DNA of 64,000 nt from Clostridium sp. (GTDB taxonomy: Bacteria; Bacillota; Clostridia; Lachnospirales; Lachnospiraceae), in contig JAISOV010000006.1 in the NCBI GenBank assembly GCA_031275405.1, positions 62,001 to 126,000 of the forward strand, given 5' to 3'. Below, piece after piece: positions 34,525 through 42,737 of the stretch. Made by a program: the position numbers and the translations under genes. Each line of letters opens with the position of its first letter. Positions within the stretch are counted from its first letter, which is position 1. The notes below the pieces were generated by a model, which worked only from the letters and a program-made list of their open reading frames with translations, searched no databases and was not told the origin of the DNA.

Positions 34525-35799
34525 ATGTCTGATATTACCGAAAATCCACGCGGCACTTGTGTTGTGGGTGGCGTGAACAACGTACTCAGCGCGGTGGCGC
34601 GGGTATGTCCGATTTACCACAGCGGCCCCGGCTGCTGTATGCAGACGTCGGCGGGCGAGGCGGGCCAGGCGGGTCTGCGCGGGCCGTACTACCTGTCAGG
34701 CGTGTCGTCGCCGTGTTCCAATATGCTGGAACGCGAAGTGGTATTCGGCGGCGAACAGAAACTGCGCGATGAAATCGACGGCGCCTTGGAAATCATAGAC
34801 GCGGACGCGTACTTTGTGCTTACCGGCTGTACGGCGGGTATCATCGGTGACGACGTGGCGGCAGTCACCGCCGACTACCGTGAGCGCGGGCTGCCCGTCT
34901 ATCCCGTCACCACGCCGGGTTTCGCCGGCGACAGCTTGCTTGGCTACGAAACCGCATTTGACGTGTTCCTGGACTATATTATGGAAAGCGGGCGCGAACG
35001 GCAGGACGACCTAGTGAACCTGCTGGGCGTGGTGCCGTATCACGACCCGCATTGGCAGGGTACGCTGGAAGAGCTGTCACGGCTCCTGCGCAGGCTGGGA
35101 CTGCGGGTGAATACGTTCTTCACCGATGATCAGGACATGGAGATCATCAAGGGCGCGGGCGCGGCGGCGCTGAATGTGATCGTCAGTCCGCACTTACTGC
35201 GTAAGGCCGCGGAAAAGTTTGAAAGCAAATTCGGCGTGCCGTCCGTACGCTTCCACGGCGTGCCGATAGGCGCGACGCAGACGGGCGAATTCGTGAAAGC
35301 CGTCGCCGCGCTGCTGGACATTGACGCAGCCGCCGTACTGGAATCAGAAAGCGCCTACGTGTACAACTGCTTGGAAAGCATCATCGGCGCGTTGTCGTGG
35401 AAACGCTTCGCCGTTGCCGCCGACGCGTCTACGGCGATCGGCATGACGCGTTTCCTGGCGGAAGATTTCGGTTTCACGCCCGTGGCGGTAGTCATAACCG
35501 AACCTATCTGGCGCGCCGCAGACAGACGGAGCATATCCGGCGCGCTGACCAGCCTGGATCACACCAAGCAGCCCAAAGTGTCCTTTCTCTCCGACCATTA
35601 CGACATACGCCGGGAGCTGAAAGCGCACGACTATACCCTGCTGATCGGCAGTTCGTTAGAGGACGAAGTAGCGCGCGAGTTAGGCGTACAGCTGCTCGTT
35701 ACGGCGTTCCCGATGTCCGACCGCTTAGTGATCAACCGTACTTATGCCGGCTTCAGAGGCTGCCTGACATTGGTGGAGGATTTGTTTCACAACCTATGA
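34525..35799 (+). CDS. Nitrogenase component 1-like beta subunit (NifK-like), first pair
   Basis: 424 residues. Three P-cluster-position cysteines are in place: RGTCVVGG, SGPGCCMQ and LTGCTAGIIGDD; VVFGGEQKLRDEI and TTPGFAGDS are the usual following blocks. It lacks any cofactor-ligand Cys at the NifD position, as expected for a beta subunit. It would pair with the preceding NifD-like protein to form an alpha2beta2 complex with interfacial Fe-S clusters. The gene is tightly coupled and ends in an ATGA that could start a small ORF. Confidence 0.9.
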   Translation: MSDITENPRGTCVVGGVNNVLSAVARVCPIYHSGPGCCMQTSAGEAGQAGLRGPYYLSGVSSPCSNMLEREVVFGGEQKLRDEIDGALEIIDADAYFVLTGCTAGIIGDDVAAVTADYRERGLPVYPVTTPGFAGDSLLGYETAFDVFLDYIMESGRERQDDLVNLLGVVPYHDPHWQGTLEELSRLLRRLGLRVNTFFTDDQDMEIIKGAGAAALNVIVSPHLLRKAAEKFESKFGVPSVRFHGVPIGATQTGEFVKAVAALLDIDAAAVLESESAYVYNCLESIIGALSWKRFAVAADASTAIGMTRFLAEDFGFTPVAVVITEPIWRAADRRSISGALTSLDHTKQPKVSFLSDHYDIRRELKAHDYTLLIGSSLEDEVARELGVQLLVTAFPMSDRLVINRTYAGFRGCLTLVEDLFHNL

Positions 35800-36029
35800 A
35801 AACCTATCATGACATGACAACAGAATTCCTTGCTTGGCGCCGGGGCTTCCTGACAGCAAAGCGGCGCGTATATCCCCGTTGCAGCGGCGCCGGGCCGCCA
35901 GGCCGTATGTACGCGTGTTCCGGCACTGTCGGCGCCGCCGGGCCGAATGCGGACGACGTACCAGAGGAAAAGACGCAACGGAGCGGCTCTGCCCACATAG
36001 AGCAGACAAATACGTTCTCGCGGGGCTAA
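35796..36029 (+). CDS. Possible small coupled ORF (77 residues)
   Basis: ATG 35796 overlaps the stop of the NifK-like gene (ATGA). The product has an aromatic N-terminus (MKTYHDMTTEFLAWRRGF), two Cys residues and a Gly/Pro-rich middle (PRCSGAGPPGR). No separate ribosome site beyond GGAGG 18 bases upstream, and no family recognised, so it may be non-coding spacer. It fills the gap before the ABC operon. Confidence 0.3.
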   Translation: MKTYHDMTTEFLAWRRGFLTAKRRVYPRCSGAGPPGRMYACSGTVGAAGPNADDVPEEKTQRSGSAHIEQTNTFSRG

Positions 36030-36034
36030 ATTTT

Positions 36035-36064
36035 TTTACATTCAAAACATACTATACCGATATA
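36035..36064 (+). promoter_or_regulatory. Candidate promoter and operator of the ABC/second nitrogenase-like operon
   Basis: TTTACA at 36035-36040 and GATATA at 36059-36064 (18 apart), with AACATACTATACC at 36046-36058 between them, resembling the AACATAC operator at 28548. Moderate match only. Confidence 0.4.
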
Positions 36065-36090
36065 TTTATTGATATTTGGAGGTACAGACT

Positions 36091-36843
36091 ATGCTCAGGA
36101 TTACAGGCGTTACAAAAGCGTTCGGCAGGACACAAGTCCTAAAGGGCATCGACCTGGCGGTGGAAAAAGGGGAAGTGACCGCCATCATCGGGCCGTCAGG
36201 TTCCGGAAAGACCACGCTGCTGCGTTGCCTGAACTTCCTGGAACGCGCCGACGCGGGTACGTTGACGATCGGGGGCGAGACCGCTGACTTCCGTGCCGCC
36301 TCCAAGAAAGACATCTACCGTCTGCGCCGCAAGACGGCTATGGTGTTCCAAAATTTCTGCCTGTTCCATAACAAGACGGCGTTGGAGAATATCACGGAAA
36401 GCCTGATCGTAGTACGCAAGCAGACCAAAGAGGAGGCGGAGGAAATAGCCGTGCGGCTGCTGGAACGGGTCGGACTGAAAGAGAAAAGGAACGCATACCC
36501 GTCGTTCCTCTCGGGCGGACAGCAGCAGCGCGTAGGTATTGCGCGGGCGCTGGCGCAGTCGCCGGACGTGATCCTGTTTGACGAGCCTACGTCCGCGCTG
36601 GATCCGGAACTGATCGGGGAAGCGCTGTGCGTCATCCGCGACGTCGCTAAGTCGGGCATTACCATGATCATCGTGACGCACGAAATGCAGTTTGCGTATG
36701 AAATCGCCTCACGCGTCGTGTTCATGGACGACGGTGTGATCGTGGAGCAAGGCTCGCCGTCGGACGTATTCCTCTACACCAAAGAGGAACGCACGAAGCA
36801 GTTTTTATCACGATTCAACTTAGGCTCGGATTACTCTATTTAA
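36091..36843 (+). CDS. Polar amino acid ABC transporter ATPase
   Basis: 250 residues: Walker [11 protein letters not shown]-loop VFQNF, signature [15 protein letters not shown], Walker [13 protein letters not shown] and switch His in VTHEMQ. Closest in style to GlnQ/HisP of polar amino acid importers. ATG 36091 is chosen because GGAGGT lies 8 bases upstream; the longer TTG-start reading would bury that site. First gene of the ATPase-SBP-permease-permease set. Confidence 0.95.
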   Translation: MLRITGVTKAFGRTQVLKGIDLAVEKGEVTAIIGPSGSGKTTLLRCLNFLERADAGTLTIGGETADFRAASKKDIYRLRRKTAMVFQNFCLFHNKTALENITESLIVVRKQTKEEAEEIAVRLLERVGLKEKRNAYPSFLSGGQQQRVGIARALAQSPDVILFDEPTSALDPELIGEALCVIRDVAKSGITMIIVTHEMQFAYEIASRVVFMDDGVIVEQGSPSDVFLYTKEERTKQFLSRFNLGSDYSI

Positions 36844-36893
36844 TTTAGCGACCTTGCGTTTCGCAACACAGAATACTTTTTGGAGGGAAAACA

Positions 36894-36954
36894 GGTTGAA
36901 ACTTTCAACCTCCCTGATTGGTATGCCCGCCAAAGCGGGCAGATAGGAGCGACC
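36894..36954 (+). promoter_or_regulatory. Double-hairpin leader before the amino acid SBP gene
   Basis: Inverted repeat A: GGTTGAAA/TTTCAACC (36894-36910). Hairpin B: GCCCGC/GCGGGC with loop CAAA (36925-36940). Then 14 bases with GGAG before ATG 36955. Same order, similar sequence and identical final spacing as the leader at 31758-31821. Confidence 0.65.
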
Positions 36955-37809
36955 ATGAAACTCAGGCTTACCGTACTTAACGTTCTTTCGCTTACCGCTC
37001 TGGCCCTTACGATGACTGCCTGCGGCAACGCCAATCAGGCGGCGGACGGCGACGCCACGCGCCAGGTCAAAGTGGTCGGCTATACGGCAAACGTTCCGTT
37101 CGTCTATCTTGACGAGGACGGTGAATTAACCGGCTACGAGCCGGCGGTGCTTCGCGCAATCGACGAGCTTTTGACGCAATACGAGTTCAGCTATGAGGGC
37201 ATGGACTTCGCCGCTATGCCCGTCGCGCTGGAAGCGGGCAACGCTCAAATAGCCGTATGTATGCTTGTCAAAAGCGAGGAACGCCTGGAACGCTTCATTT
37301 TCCCGGAGGAACCGTCTACGCTGTCGCCAATGAACTTCCTCATCAAAGAAGGCCGCGACGACATACAGGTATTCGATGATATTGGCGGTAAAATCGTGGC
37401 GACTGGCAACTCCGGCTACGAGTACGTCCATATGGTGAAATGGAACGAAAAGCACCCGGGCAATGAAATTCAATTCTGGCTTACCAACGAAACCAACTCC
37501 GCCGACGTGTATCCGAAAATTCTGGCCGGCGAGATTGACGCGCAGCTGCTGTATCCGCAAGGTTTCCAGTACATCGAAGAAGATCAGGGCTGGAGCGGCT
37601 TAGCGTTGTCGCCCGTCGTGTTCGTCGAAGATACCTACTTTATGCTGGGCAAGGACGAAACCGAGTTGCGTGACGCAATCGACGGCGCATTGAAAACGCT
37701 CAAAGCAGACGGTACGCTCGGTAAAATTTCGGAGGAATGGCTTGGCGAGGACGTGTTTGAAGTTTACAAAGACATATTCGCCGCCCAAGGCGACTGGCAG
37801 GAGAAGTGA
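36955..37809 (+). CDS. Amino acid-type ABC solute-binding lipoprotein (SBP_bac_3)
   Basis: 284 residues: lipobox MTACGN (Cys about residue 23) then a family-3 binding fold, with VVGYTANVPFVYLDEDGELTGYEPAVLRA (abridged GELTGYEPAV), EAGNAQIAVCMLVKSEERLERF, VATGNSGYEYV and a C-terminal LKADGTLGKISEEWLG. It should capture a polar amino acid or related small molecule and feed the two permeases that follow. Overlaps the first permease at ATGA. Confidence 0.92.
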   Translation: MKLRLTVLNVLSLTALALTMTACGNANQAADGDATRQVKVVGYTANVPFVYLDEDGELTGYEPAVLRAIDELLTQYEFSYEGMDFAAMPVALEAGNAQIAVCMLVKSEERLERFIFPEEPSTLSPMNFLIKEGRDDIQVFDDIGGKIVATGNSGYEYVHMVKWNEKHPGNEIQFWLTNETNSADVYPKILAGEIDAQLLYPQGFQYIEEDQGWSGLALSPVVFVEDTYFMLGKDETELRDAIDGALKTLKADGTLGKISEEWLGEDVFEVYKDIFAAQGDWQEK

Positions 37810-38528
37810 TGGCTACTGATTTATTCAAACCCGAACTGATACCGGAACTAGTGGTCAAGATAGGGAAGTCCTTCCCGGTAACGTTCCTGCTTGCGGTCTG
37901 TTCGCTTGCGCTGGGGCTGACGTTTGCGTTCGGGGTCGCGGCGGCAGGGCTTTGCCGGTGCAAGCCGCTGAACGTGCTGTCACGCGGGTATGTCCACTTT
38001 ATACGCGGGATCCCGTCGCTGATTCTGATTTATCTGCTGTACTTGGGCTTTCCGCAGCTGATGAAGAACGCGTTCGGGATTGACATGAGCAGAGTGCCGA
38101 AAAGCGTGTACCTGGTATGGATCTTCGCGATTGCCGTATCGGCTAATTTTGCGGAGCTTATGCGCAGTGCCTATGCCGCCGTGGCAAAGGGACAGCGGGA
38201 GGCGGCTCTGGCTTGTGGGATGACGGGGGCGCAGGCATTTCGGCGCGTCGTGTTCCCGCAGGCCTTCGGCGTGGCGCTGCCGAGCCTGGGCAACCTGGTC
38301 ATTATGCTGTTCAAGCTGACTTCGCTGGGCTTCATTGTCGGCGTGGTCGATCTGATGGGTAAGGCAAAGATACTTTCGGCGCGTACCTATGGCTCGCGGC
38401 GGTTAGAAGTATACCTTGCGCTTGCCATGATCTACTGGGTGCTGTGTTTCGGGCTGGAGCGGCTTAACGCCGCGTTGGTGAAACGCTATACACGCGGCAG
38501 ACGTGAGATGGGAGGCGCGGGGATATGA
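37809..38528 (+). CDS. Polar amino acid ABC permease 1
   Basis: 239 residues with five hydrophobic segments and the HisM/GlnP pattern: HFIRGIPSLILIYLLYLG (abridged RGIPSLILIY), ANFAELMRSAYAAVAKGQREAALACGM with the EAA loop, and FPQAFGVALPSLGN. Starts in an ATGA overlap with the SBP gene and overlaps the next permease by 4 bases, so the pair is made together. Confidence 0.92.
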   Translation: MATDLFKPELIPELVVKIGKSFPVTFLLAVCSLALGLTFAFGVAAAGLCRCKPLNVLSRGYVHFIRGIPSLILIYLLYLGFPQLMKNAFGIDMSRVPKSVYLVWIFAIAVSANFAELMRSAYAAVAKGQREAALACGMTGAQAFRRVVFPQAFGVALPSLGNLVIMLFKLTSLGFIVGVVDLMGKAKILSARTYGSRRLEVYLALAMIYWVLCFGLERLNAALVKRYTRGRREMGGAGI

Positions 38529-39226
38529 CATTCAGCTTTGATTTCACGCGGGAGGCGTTCCCGCAGATCCTGTCGTATCTGCCGACGACGCTTGCCGTGG
38601 CGGCAGTCGCGGAAATGATCGCGCTGCTGCTCGGGCTTGCCCTTGCCGCCCTGAAACGCCGGCGCGTACCGGTGCTAAGTTGGGCATTGGCGGTCTTCCA
38701 GTCCTATTGCCGCGCCGTACCTACGCTTGTACAGCTGTTTGTGGCGATGTTCCTGTTCCCGAAGCTGGTATCGCTCATCAACCCAAACGACCCGTTCGGC
38801 ACATCTGTGCCGTCGATTGTCTATGCGGTGATTACGCTGGGGCTGAATCAAGGTTCCTTCTGCGCGGAGGTGTTCGGATCCGCGCTGGACGCTGTGGACG
38901 CGGGCCAGACGGAAGCGGCGCTGTCCGTCGGCATGAGCAGGCTGCAAAGTCTGACGCGTATCGTCGTGCCGCAGGCGGCCGCCGTGGCGATCCCCAACCT
39001 TACGTCGCTGTTCCTGGGGTTGATACAGGAGACATCGCTTGTGGCTATGGTAGGGGTACGCGAGATTACGTCTGTCGGGATCAACCTTGCCGACCTCGGC
39101 TATTACTTCCTGGAAACGTATGTCATGCTGACCGTCCTCTACGAAGTCTGTAGCTTCGTTTTTGGGAAACTGCTGCGCGTTCTGGAGCGTAGCGTAAGCA
39201 AATTCAAATATCAGGCGGTGAGGTGA
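38525..39226 (+). CDS. Polar amino acid ABC permease 2
   Basis: 233 residues with five hydrophobic segments, YCRAVPTLVQLFVAMF, an EAA loop (DAVDAGQTEAALSVGMS) and VPQAAAVAIPNLTS. Forms the heterodimeric membrane channel with the preceding permease. The NifX-like gene starts 5 bases after the stop, tying this importer to the second nitrogenase-like pair. Confidence 0.92.
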   Translation: MTFSFDFTREAFPQILSYLPTTLAVAAVAEMIALLLGLALAALKRRRVPVLSWALAVFQSYCRAVPTLVQLFVAMFLFPKLVSLINPNDPFGTSVPSIVYAVITLGLNQGSFCAEVFGSALDAVDAGQTEAALSVGMSRLQSLTRIVVPQAAAVAIPNLTSLFLGLIQETSLVAMVGVREITSVGINLADLGYYFLETYVMLTVLYEVCSFVFGKLLRVLERSVSKFKYQAVR

Positions 39227-39230
39227 ACAC

Positions 39231-39620
39231 ATGGACTCTATCAAAATAGCCGTCGCGACAAGCGACGGCAAATCCATAGACCTGCACTTCGGCCACGCCG
39301 AATGGCTGCGCGTGTACACGGTGGACGCGGCGGGCGGCGTGGAACGCGAGGAAGAGCGGCCCGGTCTTGCTTCGCGCGTCTGCAAGGAAGACGACAGCGG
39401 CGGTTTTGGTGAGGACGCTATGCGCGGGATCCTTGCGTCTCTTTCCGACTGCAAGTATGTCCTCGTGAAACGCATCGGTCCTCATATGGTGCGCGAGCTT
39501 GCCGCGCACGGAATCACATCGTTTGAGCTGTTCGGAGAGCTTGACGCAGCCATTGTGAAAATCGCCGCCTATGAGCGGAAACAACGTGAAAGGAAACAGC
39601 GCAATGAAACTCAATCTTAA
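39231..39620 (+). CDS. NifX/NifB C-terminal-like cofactor-binding protein
   Basis: 129 residues of the dinitrogenase iron-molybdenum cofactor family: KIAVATSDGKSIDLHFGHAEWLRVYTV (abridged VATSDGKSIDLHFGHAEW) and CKYVLVKRIGPHMVRELAAHGI. The His in LHFGHA is the conserved position of this family. NifX-like proteins hold or carry cluster precursors during assembly. Followed with a 17-base overlap by the second NifD-like gene, which supports a role in maturing that complex. GAGGTG precedes ATG 39231. Confidence 0.88.
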   Translation: MDSIKIAVATSDGKSIDLHFGHAEWLRVYTVDAAGGVEREEERPGLASRVCKEDDSGGFGEDAMRGILASLSDCKYVLVKRIGPHMVRELAAHGITSFELFGELDAAIVKIAAYERKQRERKQRNETQS

Positions 39621-41067
39621 CACGTCGGCAGTGCCGACGAGGGAGAACCGGCTCGGCTCCATTACCGGCTACGCCGGAGGCCTGCATGAGCTGCTGGACT
39701 CGTCCGGCTGCGGTACGCTGAAGAACAGAGAACGCTGCTTTTCGCAGTCCAGCACATGCCTGTCAGGCTGTGCGGTCGGATTACTGTCGTCAATACGGGA
39801 CGTGGCGGTTGTGTGGCACGCGCCAGCGGGCTGCCATTCGTTCACGAATGTGCTGGGCGACCAGCTGGCGCGCAACATCAACGCCTCGTTCGACACGAAA
39901 GTGGTCGGCACGGACTTATCGGAAAGCGATACGGTATTCGGCGCGCTCGACAGTGCCCGTTCTCTTGCATACAAGGCGTATGGACAGTACCATCCGAAAG
40001 CGATCTTCATCGCGTCGTCGTGCGTGACGGGCGTAATCGGGGAGGACATTGACAGCATCGTGGAAGAGTTGTCCGAGGAACTCGGCGTACCCGTAGCGTC
40101 GGTGCATTGTGAAGGGTTCAAGTCGCGTATTTGGGCGTCCGGCTTTGATCTTGCCGACCACGCCGTACTGCGGCATCTTGTGAAACCGCCCAAGGAAAAA
40201 CGCCGTGTCGTCAACTTCAAGAACTTCTTTGAAAGCGAACGCTCCCAGATCACGGAGCTGTTTGCAAGGCTGGACGTGACGCCGCAATTCCTGTACTCGA
40301 ACAGCACGGTCGAGGAGTTGTCGCATTTATCGGAATCCCTTGCGACGGTGTGTATCTGCGGTACGCTCGGAACGTATCTGGGCAACGGTTTGGAGGAACT
40401 CTACGGTGTTCCGTATGTACGCACGGTCAACCCGATGGGGATGACCGGCTTTGAAACGTGGTTTCGAGAAATCGGACGGCTGGCTGACCGTGAGGCACAG
40501 GCGGAGCAAGTCATACGGGAGCAGCGCGAGAAATATCTGCCCGACATCCTCAAAATCAAGGAGGAAATCAAAGGACATACAGCCGTCATAGGCATGGGGC
40601 CGGGCTACACATACGAGGTTATGCGCGTGTGCCAGGAGCTGGGCATTGAAGTCGTCCACGCCGCCGCGTGGCACCTTGACCACAAGTATGACGACGGCAG
40701 GATACCGCCCGCGCTGGACTATCTGCGCCGCACGTCGCCGGTCGATGTCGCGCTGTCCGTCGCCGATCAGCAGAATTTCGAGATTGTAAATATCCTGAAT
40801 CGGTACAGACCCGATCTGTATTTCTCGCGACACCCCGGCTCTACGGTGTGGGCAATCAAGCAGGGCGTGACTGCGGTATTCGTCGCCGATGAATATATGA
40901 TCTTCGGCTACCGAGGCACGCTGAACTTCGCCAAGACGGTGCGTGACAATCTTGTCAACCGCAGTTTTGAAAAGAACCTCGCTGCGCGTGTGCAGCTGCC
41001 GTACACCGACTGGTGGTATCGCCAAGACTCAGATTCTCTGTTTGTCAAGTCAGGAGGTGAGCAGTAA
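39604..41067 (+). CDS. Nitrogenase component 1-like alpha subunit (NifD-like), second pair
   Basis: 487 residues. P-cluster-position cysteines are in SQSSTCLSGC, APAGCHSF and ASSCVTGVIGEDI. A Cys in CICGTLG sits 15 residues before YGVP, matching the NifD Cys275 spacing. His442 is replaced by Phe (MIFGYRG), and the Gln191/His195 region reads GFKSRIWASGFD. It has an N-terminal extension of ~25 residues and extra Cys (SSGCGTL, NRERCF). AAAGGAA precedes ATG 39604; an upstream ATG at 39571 is possible. One of the two NifDK-like pairs could be the enzyme and the other the cofactor scaffold. Confidence 0.9.
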   Translation: MKLNLNTSAVPTRENRLGSITGYAGGLHELLDSSGCGTLKNRERCFSQSSTCLSGCAVGLLSSIRDVAVVWHAPAGCHSFTNVLGDQLARNINASFDTKVVGTDLSESDTVFGALDSARSLAYKAYGQYHPKAIFIASSCVTGVIGEDIDSIVEELSEELGVPVASVHCEGFKSRIWASGFDLADHAVLRHLVKPPKEKRRVVNFKNFFESERSQITELFARLDVTPQFLYSNSTVEELSHLSESLATVCICGTLGTYLGNGLEELYGVPYVRTVNPMGMTGFETWFREIGRLADREAQAEQVIREQREKYLPDILKIKEEIKGHTAVIGMGPGYTYEVMRVCQELGIEVVHAAAWHLDHKYDDGRIPPALDYLRRTSPVDVALSVADQQNFEIVNILNRYRPDLYFSRHPGSTVWAIKQGVTAVFVADEYMIFGYRGTLNFAKTVRDNLVNRSFEKNLAARVQLPYTDWWYRQDSDSLFVKSGGEQ

Positions 41068-42377
41068 TGGCGCGAGTACTGGATCAGCCGCGCTACAAGT
41101 GCGCGTTAGGGGCAATGAACACGGTGCAGTCGATACCGAACGCAATCCCGATTCTGCATTCCGGCCCGGGCTGCGCCAGCAAGCTCAGCGGCTTTGCCGG
41201 CAGCAGCGGCAAATTCTCGCCTAATTTGTTCCCCTGCACGTCCGTGAGCGAGAAAGAGGTGGTGTTCGGCGGCAGCGACAAGCTGCGCGATACGATTGCA
41301 AACGCGCTGAAGGTCATCGACGCGCAGTTGTTCGTCGTGCTGTCCGGCTGTACGTCAGAGCTGATCGGCGACGACATCGGCGAGGTCGCCGGCGAGTTCC
41401 GCCGCGACGGCAAGCCGGTTGTCTACGCCAATACGCCCGGATTTAAGGGCAGCAACTACGAGGGACACGGCTGGGTTCTCCAAGCCGTCTTTGACCAGTA
41501 TCTGCCTGCGGCAGATACCGTTACCGCGAAGCAGACCGGCTTCGTAAATATCTTCGCCGGGCCGCCGCAGGCAGATCCGTACTGGCATGGAAATCTGCGC
41601 GAGCTGGAGAAGCTGGTCGCGTCACTAGGTCTTACGCCGAATACCATCTTCGGCTATGGACGCGGTGTGCCGTCACTGGATCGGCTGCCATACGCGGAGT
41701 TTAACTTGCTCGTGTCGCCGTGGGTCGGGCTTGACGCCCTGGAATTTCTCAGCAAGAAGTACGGCACGCCGCTGCTGCACTATCCCGTGCTGCCGGTCGG
41801 CGCGTTTGAAACGTCCGCGTTTCTGCGGGCAGTCGGTGAGTTTACCGGCGTCAGCAAGGCAACGGTGCAGTCGGTCATCGACGAGAACGAGAAAGAGTAC
41901 TACTACTTCATAGAGCGTTATGCGGATATGTTCCTGGAAATGCGCATTATCTCGAAACGGTTCTCGATCATCGGTGATGCGCAGTACGCGCTTGCGTTCA
42001 CGAAATTCCTTGTCAACGACTTGGGAATGTTTCCGACTACATCATACATAACCGACCGTACGCCGGAACAGTACCGTCCGCTGATCCTTGACGAATTCAG
42101 GCGTCTCAATTACGGTATCGAGGCGGACGCGGAATTCCTCACCGACGGCTACGAAATACACCGGCGCGTCAGAGAGAAAGACTTCAACGGGTTTCCTCTC
42201 ATCATCGGCGGCAGCTGGGACAAAGCGCTTGCCAACGATTTGAAAGGCAACTACGTCAATCTGCTGAACCCGATCCTAGAGAAGCTGATCATTAACAGCC
42301 ACGTTGCCGGTTACTCCGGCGGCCTGAAGATGCTGGAAGAAATCTACACAGCGGGGCTGTCTCGCTTAATCTTGTAA
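41067..42377 (+). CDS. Nitrogenase component 1-like beta subunit (NifK-like), second pair
   Basis: 436 residues. P-cluster-position cysteines are in YKCALGAM, SGPGCASK and LSGCTSELIGDD; VVFGGSDKLRDTI and NTPGFKGSNYEGH follow as in NifK. Its start shares a base with the stop of the preceding NifD-like gene (TAATG), so the pair is translationally coupled. It is the last gene of the cluster; no NifH- or NifB-like gene follows. Confidence 0.92.
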   Translation: MARVLDQPRYKCALGAMNTVQSIPNAIPILHSGPGCASKLSGFAGSSGKFSPNLFPCTSVSEKEVVFGGSDKLRDTIANALKVIDAQLFVVLSGCTSELIGDDIGEVAGEFRRDGKPVVYANTPGFKGSNYEGHGWVLQAVFDQYLPAADTVTAKQTGFVNIFAGPPQADPYWHGNLRELEKLVASLGLTPNTIFGYGRGVPSLDRLPYAEFNLLVSPWVGLDALEFLSKKYGTPLLHYPVLPVGAFETSAFLRAVGEFTGVSKATVQSVIDENEKEYYYFIERYADMFLEMRIISKRFSIIGDAQYALAFTKFLVNDLGMFPTTSYITDRTPEQYRPLILDEFRRLNYGIEADAEFLTDGYEIHRRVREKDFNGFPLIIGGSWDKALANDLKGNYVNLLNPILEKLIINSHVAGYSGGLKMLEEIYTAGLSRLIL

Positions 42378-42411
42378 GGAACACCTGTCCAAGGTGCCTT
42401 CCATGAAAGGA

Positions 42412-42440
42412 TTGACAATCCCCCCAAGACGTTATAGTAT
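42412..42440 (+). promoter_or_regulatory. SigA-type promoter reading into the 94-bp repeats
   Basis: TTGACA at 42412-42417; -10 either TAGTAT at 42435-42440 (spacer 17) or TATAGT at 42433-42438 (spacer 15). The transcript would begin inside the first repeat unit. Confidence 0.65.
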
Positions 42441-42737
42441 AACTTATCGGAAGCTGCGGAGCGGCTTCCGGTAAAAGGCGCTGCCCTTGCGCCGCATTGG
42501 ATGACAAGAAGCCGTCCTTGGCTTCTTGTCATATAACTTATTGGAAGCTGCGAAGCGGCTTCTGATAAAAGGCGCTGTCCTTGCGCCGCATTGGATGACA
42601 AGAAGCCGTCCTTGGCTTCTTGTCATATAACTTATCGGAAGCTGCGAAGCGGCTTCCAATAAAAGGCGCTGTCCTTGCGCCGCATTGGATGACAAGAAGC
42701 CGTCCTTGGCTTCTTGTCATATAACTTATTGGAAGCG
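42441..42737 (+). repeat. Tandem 94-bp structured repeat, 3 units plus a partial fourth
   Basis: Units start at 42441, 42535, 42629 and 42723 (exactly 94 bases apart). Each holds three hairpins: TTATCGGAAGC with GCTTCCGATAA (wobble or one mismatch in some units), GGCGC/GCGCC with loop TGTCCTT, and GACAAGAAGCC/GGCTTCTTGTC with loop GTCCTT. Units differ at a few arm positions only. A promoter lies just upstream, so a repetitive structured RNA may be made. Confidence 0.9.

Noticed and set aside
28623-42377. True nitrogen-fixation (nif) operon
   Set aside because: His442, Gln191 and His195 equivalents are missing in both alpha subunits and no nifH or nifB is present, so N2 fixation is not supported.
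42292-42720. Minus-strand frames with repeated MSSNAAQGQRLL
   Set aside because: Translation of the 94-bp tandem repeat; no ribosome site, repeat explained as structured DNA/RNA.
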